Shown here in pieces: positions 58,867 to 64,000 of a stretch of 64,000 nt of DNA. The position numbers and the translations under genes were made by a program. Source of the stretch: Actinospica sp035493475 (GTDB lineage: Bacteria; Actinomycetota; Actinomycetes; Streptomycetales; Catenulisporaceae); NCBI GenBank assembly GCA_035493475.1, contig DATJIF010000103.1:1-64000 (forward strand), in the 5' to 3' direction. Every line of letters begins with the position of its first letter. Positions within the stretch are counted from its first letter, which is position 1. The notes below the pieces were generated by a model. The model ran no database searches, was not told the DNA's origin, and worked only from the letters and a program-made list of their open reading frames with translations.

Positions 58867-59424
58867 ATGCAGGATGTTATGGAACGCCCACGCACGACCG
58901 ACGAGTTAGGGCCGCTGGAGCTGGAAGCGCTCCTTGAATCCCTCGATCTGCCTCCAGGCTCCAAGGCAGAGATCATCGAGGGGGAAGTCGTCGTGACGCC
59001 GGCGCCGAGCTTTGAGCACGAGAGCTACTTCGCCCGGCTGAGCCATCAGCTCAACGTGAGCGGCTGGTCCGTGTCGGGCAACCTGGGGGTCCTCACGCCG
59101 CTCGGACGGTTCATCCCCGATATGACCGTCGTCGCGCTCGACTACTGGGAGCGCGATTCGGACGAGGGCTGGCAGCCGGCCGACGGCATCGCGATGGTCG
59201 TCGAGATCACCTCGACGAACCCGTCAAATGATCGCGACGCGAAGCGGCGCGGTTATGCGCGAGCGGGTGTCCCGCTGTACCTGCTGATCGACCGGCAGCG
59301 TAAGGAGAGTGTGCTTTTCAGCGAGCCGGAGAAGGCGGACTACGCTGCCTGCGCCCGCAGAGCGCTGGGTGAACCGATCCCGCTGCCCGCGCCGTTCTCC
59401 TTCGCATTGGAGGACATCCGTTGA
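58867..59424 (+). CDS. Uma2-family (DUF820) restriction-endonuclease-fold protein
   Basis: A protein of 185 residues with the Uma2 pattern: AEIIEGEVVVTPAPSFEHE near 36-54, IPDMTVVALDYW near 89 (catalytic Asp), MVVEITSTNPSNDRDAKRRG near 112-131 (Glu and Lys). PD-(D/E)xK fold; biological role unknown. Codon 14 is TTA (58906-58908), so translation should require tRNA-Leu(UAA). ATG 58867 follows GGAAGGAGGAGG. Confidence 0.88.
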   Translation: MQDVMERPRTTDELGPLELEALLESLDLPPGSKAEIIEGEVVVTPAPSFEHESYFARLSHQLNVSGWSVSGNLGVLTPLGRFIPDMTVVALDYWERDSDEGWQPADGIAMVVEITSTNPSNDRDAKRRGYARAGVPLYLLIDRQRKESVLFSEPEKADYAACARRALGEPIPLPAPFSFALEDIR

Positions 59425-59432
59425 ACTGAGGT

Positions 59433-60926
59433 GTGTGGGGCCGCCGTTACCCTGATGACGTGGTGGAACAGGGCTCGCGGGATGCGCAGCAGGAGCATGC
59501 TTGGCAGGACCGGATGCGGACCCTGCTGCGGACGAATCCCTCGGAGCGGCCGGACGAGCAGCCGGAGGGGATGCTCGAGGCCTCGCCCGACACGTCGTTG
59601 GAGGCGGTGGGGCGGCCGAGCGGGAGCGGGCAGCAGGCGCCGAAGGTGCGCAGCGTGCTGGACCTGGCGCTGCGGCTCGGGGAGTTGCTGCTGGCGTCCG
59701 GGGAGGCGGCGGAGGACGTCGAGGCGGGGATGCTGGCCGTGGTGCACGGGTACGGGCTCGTGCGCTGCGACGTGAACGTCACCTTCACGATGCTGACGAT
59801 CGCCTACCAGGCGACGCTCTCGGAACCGGCGTGGACGGCGTCACGCGGAGTGCGGCGGCGCGGCTCTGACTACACGCGGCTGGCGGCGGTGCACGACCTG
59901 GTGCGGGACATCGGGGAGGGCGGCACGTCCGTCGAGGAGGCGTACCGGCGGCTGCTGGAGATCCGGCGTCGGCGGCAGACGTACCCGGACTGGGCCGTCG
60001 CCGGGGTGACGGCCCTACTCGCCGGCGCCGCGTCGGTGCTCGTCGGCGGGTCCTGGCTGGTGTTCATGAGCGCCTGCCTGGCCGCGCTGCTCGGCAACCG
60101 GCTGGCGTCCGCGCTCGCGGTGCGCGGACTGCCCGAGTTCTACCAGTACGTCGTGGCCGCGATGCCCGCCGCCACGGCCGGGATCGCGCTCGACCTGGCG
60201 CACGCCGAGGTGCGCTCCTCAGCCGTGATCACCGGCGGACTCTTCGCGCTGCTCCCCGGCAGCGCCCTCGTCGCCGCCGTCCAAGACGGGCTCACCGCCT
60301 TCTACATCACCTCGGCCGCCCGGCTCATCGAGGTCTTCTACATCATCGTCGGCATCATCTGCGGGATCAGCGTCGTGCTGCGCGCCGGAATCGCCTTCGG
60401 CATCGACCTCAACCCCGCCGACAACCTCCTGATCCCCGCCCGACCCTGGCTGCAGACCCTCGCCGCCGCCGTCCTCGGACTCACCTTCGCCGTCATCCTC
60501 CAGGTCCGCAGGCGACTGCTCGGCTACGCCGTCCTCAGCGCCGGACTCGTCTGGATCTGCGACGCCGGGCTGCTCAAGGGCGGCGTCAGCCCCACCATCG
60601 CCGTCGCCGCCACCAGCGCCCTGCTCGGCCTCGGCGGCCAGCTCATCGCCCGCCGGCACGCCACCTCCGGACTGCCCTTCACCATCCCCGGCCTCGTCGC
60701 CCTGCTCCCCGGCTCCCAGACCTACCTCGGCGTCCTGTTCATCGTCCGCGGCCAGACCGGCTTCGGCGCCGCTCACCTCTTCACCGCCGCCTCCACCGGC
60801 CTCGGCCTCGCCGTCGGCGTCAACCTCGGCGGCGAACTCGCCCGCCTCCTGCTCCCCGCCCGCCCCGGCCAGATCCACCGCATCAGACCCGGCTTCGCCC
60901 GCGCCAAGATCGGCCTCCGCCGCTGA
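59433..60926 (+). CDS. ThrE-like threonine/serine exporter
   Basis: A membrane protein of up to 497 residues. An acidic cytoplasmic N-terminus is followed by the ThrE hydrolase-like domain (VLDLALRLGELLLASGEAAE onward, about 75-185) and about ten helices from 190 to 480. Exports threonine or serine, which fits the nearby dehydratase. Start uncertain: GTG 59433 or 59460 (after TACCCT, possibly leaderless). The last 708 bp are overlapped in antisense by the acidic-tailed gene on the other strand. Confidence 0.85.
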   Translation: MWGRRYPDDVVEQGSRDAQQEHAWQDRMRTLLRTNPSERPDEQPEGMLEASPDTSLEAVGRPSGSGQQAPKVRSVLDLALRLGELLLASGEAAEDVEAGMLAVVHGYGLVRCDVNVTFTMLTIAYQATLSEPAWTASRGVRRRGSDYTRLAAVHDLVRDIGEGGTSVEEAYRRLLEIRRRRQTYPDWAVAGVTALLAGAASVLVGGSWLVFMSACLAALLGNRLASALAVRGLPEFYQYVVAAMPAATAGIALDLAHAEVRSSAVITGGLFALLPGSALVAAVQDGLTAFYITSAARLIEVFYIIVGIICGISVVLRAGIAFGIDLNPADNLLIPARPWLQTLAAAVLGLTFAVILQVRRRLLGYAVLSAGLVWICDAGLLKGGVSPTIAVAATSALLGLGGQLIARRHATSGLPFTIPGLVALLPGSQTYLGVLFIVRGQTGFGAAHLFTAASTGLGLAVGVNLGGELARLLLPARPGQIHRIRPGFARAKIGLRR

Positions 60927-62405
60927 CCCGCCAGCAGAATCGGCATCCGCATCGGCATCGGCACCCACAGCGGAATCGGCCTCCGACTCCGCCGCACCCG
61001 AATCGGCATCGGCATCGGCGTCGGCACCCACAGCGGAATCGGCCTCCGGCTCCACCGCACCCGAATCGGCATCGGCATCGGCGTCGGATTCGGATTCGGA
61101 TTCGTCCTCTGGCGCTGACGCCGGATCCACGCCCGCGTCCACATTCGCGGCGGAATCCGCTTCCGCTTCCGGCACTGCGCTGATGCCCATTCCGGTGCCG
61201 GCGCCCACTGCGGCTCCGGCGGCTACCGGGACCGGGAGGGCGCGGGCGTGGGTGAACTCGGAGATGTGGACGGTCTTGAGGGCGTCGGGGAGTTCCTCGG
61301 CGGGGACGCGGACGGTGGCGTCTGCGTCGGCGTCGAGGTCCGGTGCTGCCTGCTCCTGTGCGAAGAGCATGGTGGGAGACAGGTGCTGGCGCTCCGGCAG
61401 GGGGACTTCGACGCGGGAGCGCTCGCGGATCTCGCGGTATCGGACCTTGCGGCGGTGGCGTCCGAACAGGGTCAGCAGGAGCATGCCCAGCAGGCACGCG
61501 GCGGCCAGGGCCAGGACGCCGGCCGCCACGTCCTTGGCGTCCTGCTTCAGCGAGGTCTGCTTCACGTCGGACTGGGTGTCGATCGCTCCGGAGCCGGTTA
61601 CGGGGGTCGCGCTGCCGGTCGGGAGGTAGTTCCAGCTGATCGACGTGTAGGTGACGGTGAGCGTCTCGGTCTTGCCCTGCACGGAGTCGGAGACGAAGCT
61701 CGCGCCGGTCAGTGCGTAGTCGATGCGCTGGTAGCCCTGACCGGGGCTCACATCCAGCAGTGCGCAGGCGAAGCGGTCGCCTGAGCTCGCGGCCATGCCG
61801 AGGTTCGCGGACTCGGCGTCGGCGGTGCGGGTCAGGGTGAGGGTGGTCAGGTTCGCGTCGCTCAGCTTCGTCGGCAGCATGCCGGCCGGGCCGACGGCCG
61901 ATACGTGCAGCCAGTTGGTGAATCCCGCGTCGGTGGAGCCCGCGCTGACCTGCGGAAGCTGCATGTCCGCGTCGGCGGACGGGGCGCGGGTGTCGGGTGC
62001 GCAGCCGGTGTTCGTGGGCACGGGCGCGGCCGAGGTCGGCAGGGCGTGCGGCGAGAACGTGGACCTGTACATCGACTGCGTCGCCGTGGCCCCGCCCTTC
62101 GAGTGCTTCGACGTGGCGGTGCTCTTCGCCGTGGTCACGGGGGCGGTCGTGTGCCCGGCCTGCGAGGTCGTCTGCTCGGCGGTCGTGTTGACCGGGATCG
62201 AGAAGATCGGCGGCAGAGTGATGTAGGTGTGGCGCGCCTCGGGGACCGCGACGGCAGCGGCGGCGGGCGAGGCGGCCGGTGCGGAGGCGGCGCTCGTCGC
62301 CACGAGGGTGGCGGACGCGGCTGCGCACAGGGTCAGCGTGGCTATCGGCGCGAGGAGGCGTATGGCCTGGCGCCGCTGGCGCGCGGGGCGGTTGGTGCGC
62401 GACAC
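60219..62405 (-). CDS. Secreted/membrane protein with acidic repeat tail, overlapping ThrE
   Basis: Open frame of 728 residues. Signal sequence near 15-45, an outer domain with an IPVNTTAEQ linker and a conserved-looking segment (QLPQVSAGSTDAGFTNWLHV to KTETLTVTYTSISWNYLPTG), a membrane helix (VLALAAACLLGMLLLTLFG, about 297-315) and a cytoplasmic tail. The tail from about 430 is very acidic with 21-residue repeats. From 60926 down to 60219 the frame reads antisense to ThrE and no earlier stop exists, so the true C-terminus is uncertain: either a real overlapping tail or read-through after loss of a stop. Confidence 0.6.
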   Translation of the reverse strand: MSRTNRPARQRRQAIRLLAPIATLTLCAAASATLVATSAASAPAASPAAAAVAVPEARHTYITLPPIFSIPVNTTAEQTTSQAGHTTAPVTTAKSTATSKHSKGGATATQSMYRSTFSPHALPTSAAPVPTNTGCAPDTRAPSADADMQLPQVSAGSTDAGFTNWLHVSAVGPAGMLPTKLSDANLTTLTLTRTADAESANLGMAASSGDRFACALLDVSPGQGYQRIDYALTGASFVSDSVQGKTETLTVTYTSISWNYLPTGSATPVTGSGAIDTQSDVKQTSLKQDAKDVAAGVLALAAACLLGMLLLTLFGRHRRKVRYREIRERSRVEVPLPERQHLSPTMLFAQEQAAPDLDADADATVRVPAEELPDALKTVHISEFTHARALPVPVAAGAAVGAGTGMGISAVPEAEADSAANVDAGVDPASAPEDESESESDADADADSGAVEPEADSAVGADADADADSGAAESEADSAVGADADADADSAGGSAAEADLGAGEAGSDAVDLAGAGGEQEAGEFAAEVDADGEAEAGGGGGEEVSGAEAGLAADDEQDAEVGLGAGEQGDEAGDGEGQSGGGVPAGDELAAEAEQGAGGGDGDGGADAALEQPGVADPDESGAEDGVAEQSPADLEDDGEGESEDGGGEGLQPGSGGDQEVVGGVEVDAEGDSGAQHDADPADDADDDVEDLDEPGGRGDVEGGEPVLDGGDEGAAGEQREESAGDHG
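60961..61086. repeat. 63-bp tandem repeat encoding 21-residue acidic units
   Basis: Two copies beginning GCACCCACAGCGGAATCGGC at 60961 and 61024, differing at two or three bases, encode SAVGADADADADSGA-type units. Shorter GGCATC runs extend the array on both sides. Confidence 0.85.
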
Positions 62406-62644
62406 GGGACGGGGACTCCGAGGGATGCGAGGCTTTATTGCGGGGGACGGACCCGGGACGCCGCTGTCGGCACGGCGCCCGAGGACGTGCTTGGAAGCGA
62501 GATGCGGAGTCTACGCGAAGCACCGGAACTCCGGGAACGCGGGACGGACGACTTCTCCGACCGACTGCACCGACAGTTAGACGCGCGGCGGGCGGCGAAC
62601 GTTGCCTCGGAGCGGGACGGAGGCCGGAATTCGAACCTCGTCGG

Positions 62645-63334
62645 CTACACGTAGGGGGACGGGAATCGGGAGTCCGGGGGCAGCGAGGGCGTGCTGGGGG
62701 GCTCGATGGCGGCGGGGCGCCGTCCCAGCATGATCGCGCCGAAGATGCCCGCCAGCAGGCCGGTCAGGTGCCCCTGCCAGGAGATGTGCATCGTGTTGAC
62801 CTCGGCGGACGGGTAGAGCAGCACCAGGGTCCACTGGTAGTAGACGGCCACCGCCACGCCGAGCACGAGCTGCCAGACGGCCTGCCAGATCGACTGGGCG
62901 AAGAAGCCGCGGGCCACGAGGTAGCCGAGGTAGCCGAAGATCAGGCCGCTGGCGCCGACCATGACCACGCCGGACGGACCCAGCAGCCAGTAGCCGAGGC
63001 CGCCGACCAGCACGATGATCGCCGTCACGTACGCGTAGCGGCGCAGGCCGTCGAGCGCCACCAGGAACGTGGTCACCGCGAGCGGCACCGTGTTGCTCTC
63101 GATGTGCTCGACCGACACGTGCAGGAAGGGCACCGCGATGATGTGCGGCAGGCTGCCCAGGCTGCGGGAGGTCAGGCCGAACTCGCCGTCCAGCCGGTAG
63201 CCGTCGGCCGCGTTGAATCCCTGCACCAGCCAGATGGCCAGGATCGCGCCCACCGTGACCAGCACCGCCGTGCGCACGCTGAAGAACACGGACCTGCTCC
63301 GGACCGCCATGTTCGAGGACATCGCCTCCGACAC
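62645..63334 (-). CDS. Rhomboid-family intramembrane serine protease
   Basis: A protein of 229 residues with six or so helices. Catalytic Ser is about S129 in VGASGLIFG; His about H189 in ISWQGHLTG; the oxyanion Asn about N81 in EHIESNTVPL. It cleaves membrane proteins within the bilayer; the substrate could be a neighbouring anchored protein but this is not shown. Stands upstream of the acidic-tailed gene on the same strand. Confidence 0.88.
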   Translation of the reverse strand: MSEAMSSNMAVRSRSVFFSVRTAVLVTVGAILAIWLVQGFNAADGYRLDGEFGLTSRSLGSLPHIIAVPFLHVSVEHIESNTVPLAVTTFLVALDGLRRYAYVTAIIVLVGGLGYWLLGPSGVVMVGASGLIFGYLGYLVARGFFAQSIWQAVWQLVLGVAVAVYYQWTLVLLYPSAEVNTMHISWQGHLTGLLAGIFGAIMLGRRPAAIEPPSTPSLPPDSRFPSPYV

Positions 63335-63531
63335 CTCCGCTTCCCGCCGCCGAGCCCGGCCGTGCCGCTGCTCCTGCTTGGCACGATAGCGCTCCGCGAC
63401 CGGCCGTGGCGCGTCTTGTCAGGTCTGCACAAAAGCGCGTCGTACCCGCAGGCGTCATCCCCCCGCGCGGGGGTCACCGGTACTTGCCTACACTCAAGGA
63501 GACTTCGATGAGCTGGGATAGGGAGCCTCAC

Positions 63532-64000
63532 GTGCGCAAGGTGCTGATCGCGAACCGTGGTGAGATCGCCGTACGGATCGCCCGGGCCTGTAAGGACGCC
63601 GGGATCGGCAGCGTCGCCGTGTACGCCGACGGTGACCGGGACGCGCTGCACGTGCGGGTGGCCGACGAGGCCTACGCGCTCGGCGGCGAGACCTCGGCCG
63701 AGACGTACCTGGCCATCCCGAAGCTGCTGGACGCGGCCCGGAAGGCCGGGGCGGACGCCGTGCACCCGGGTTACGGCTTCCTGGCCGAGAACGCCGACTT
63801 CGCGCAGGCGGTGCTTGACGCCGGGCTGATCTGGATCGGCCCCTCCCCCGCCGCGATCAGCGCGCTCGGTGACAAGGTCTCGGCCCGGCACATCGCCCAG
63901 CGCGCTGGCGCCCCGCTGGTGGCGGGCACCCCGGACCCGGTCGGCGGCTCGGACGAGGTCGTGGCCTTCGCGCGGGAGAACGGCCTGCCGATCGCGATCA
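63532..64000 (+). CDS. accA: Acyl-CoA carboxylase alpha subunit, N-terminal part (cut by window edge)
   Basis: 156 visible residues of a biotin carboxylase: RKVLIANRGEIAVRIARACK opening, DEAYALGGETSAETYL near 46-61, VHPGYGFLAENADFAQAVL near 77-95, and KVSARHIAQRAGAPLVAGT near 114. The GTG 63532 matches the usual start; ATG 63508 is in frame with its own AAGGAG and would add eight residues. Pairs with the beta and epsilon subunits at 53090-54882. Confidence 0.9.
   Translation, partial: MRKVLIANRGEIAVRIARACKDAGIGSVAVYADGDRDALHVRVADEAYALGGETSAETYLAIPKLLDAARKAGADAVHPGYGFLAENADFAQAVLDAGLIWIGPSPAAISALGDKVSARHIAQRAGAPLVAGTPDPVGGSDEVVAFARENGLPIAI

Noticed and set aside
62630..62660. GGTTCGAATTCC on the minus strand resembling a tRNA T-loop
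   Set aside because: The flanking bases do not form a T stem and no acceptor or anticodon arm is present.

Overview
The window is very GC-rich chromosomal DNA with short intergenic gaps, frequent GTG starts and strong third-position G/C bias, typical of a filamentous actinomycete (Streptomyces/Catenulispora-like). Supporting signs are the fdxA-dapC pair, a SanA/YdcF protein, GPP34 and MarR/TetR regulators, an acyl-CoA carboxylase with an epsilon subunit, and a tRNA-Leu with anticodon UAA (the bldA class). TTA codons occur in at least three genes here. The genus is inferred, not proven. No gene-free stretch exceeds about 300 bases; the longest gaps (20060-20340 and 42332-42610) hold promoter or leader sequence.

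Layout. 1-2.9 kb: an inverted duplication of fdxA-dapC, two diverged copies pointing at each other around a shared hairpin. 3-14 kb: threonine dehydratase, a MarR regulator with its MFS pump, ROK kinase, FIST sensor, secreted glycerophosphodiesterase, a membrane pseudokinase, metB and msrA. 14.2-16.5 kb: an accessory insert (SUKH-like protein, broken lipoprotein) between two diverged copies of the msrA 3' end. 16.5-30.4 kb: mixed metabolic and regulatory genes, including two SDRs with a TetR regulator, an ECF sigma factor with a membrane partner, a divergent secreted NGVIS-repeat protein, AraC/DJ-1, folD, and a MarR/epimerase pair. 30.4-36.7 kb: a two-component system, cystathionine beta-synthase, SGNH hydrolase and thiolase. 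36.9-40.8 kb: tRNA-Leu(UAA), an Imm32-like protein, GPP34, ATP-grasp, HD and SanA proteins. 40.9-46.3 kb: NDH-2, an AlkX/YcaQ-like protein, TetR and MarR regulators, secreted SGNH hydrolase. 46.3-47.5 kb: an ADP-ribosylglycohydrolase gene between two perfect 60-bp copies of the SGNH 3' end, followed by an XRE protein whose own end lies in the second copy. 47.8-64 kb: a secreted small protein, nucleotidyltransferase, GGDEF protein, then an acyl-CoA carboxylase locus (PH protein, birA, carboxyltransferase, epsilon, maf) separated from the biotin-carboxylase gene at the right edge by genes including a Tat lipoprotein deacetylase, YVTN propeller, Uma2, ThrE-like exporter, acidic-tailed membrane protein and rhomboid.

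The most unusual pattern is that two separate accessory inserts (14.2-16.3 kb and 46.3-47.5 kb) each lie between direct copies of a host gene's 3' end, so that the host genes on both sides stay intact. Both carry, or may carry, immunity-type cargo. No integrase or transposase is visible in either. Other notable items are the NGVIS tandem-repeat secreted protein beside an ECF sigma operon, the transmembrane pseudokinase, and a 708-nt antisense coding overlap at 60.2-60.9 kb.
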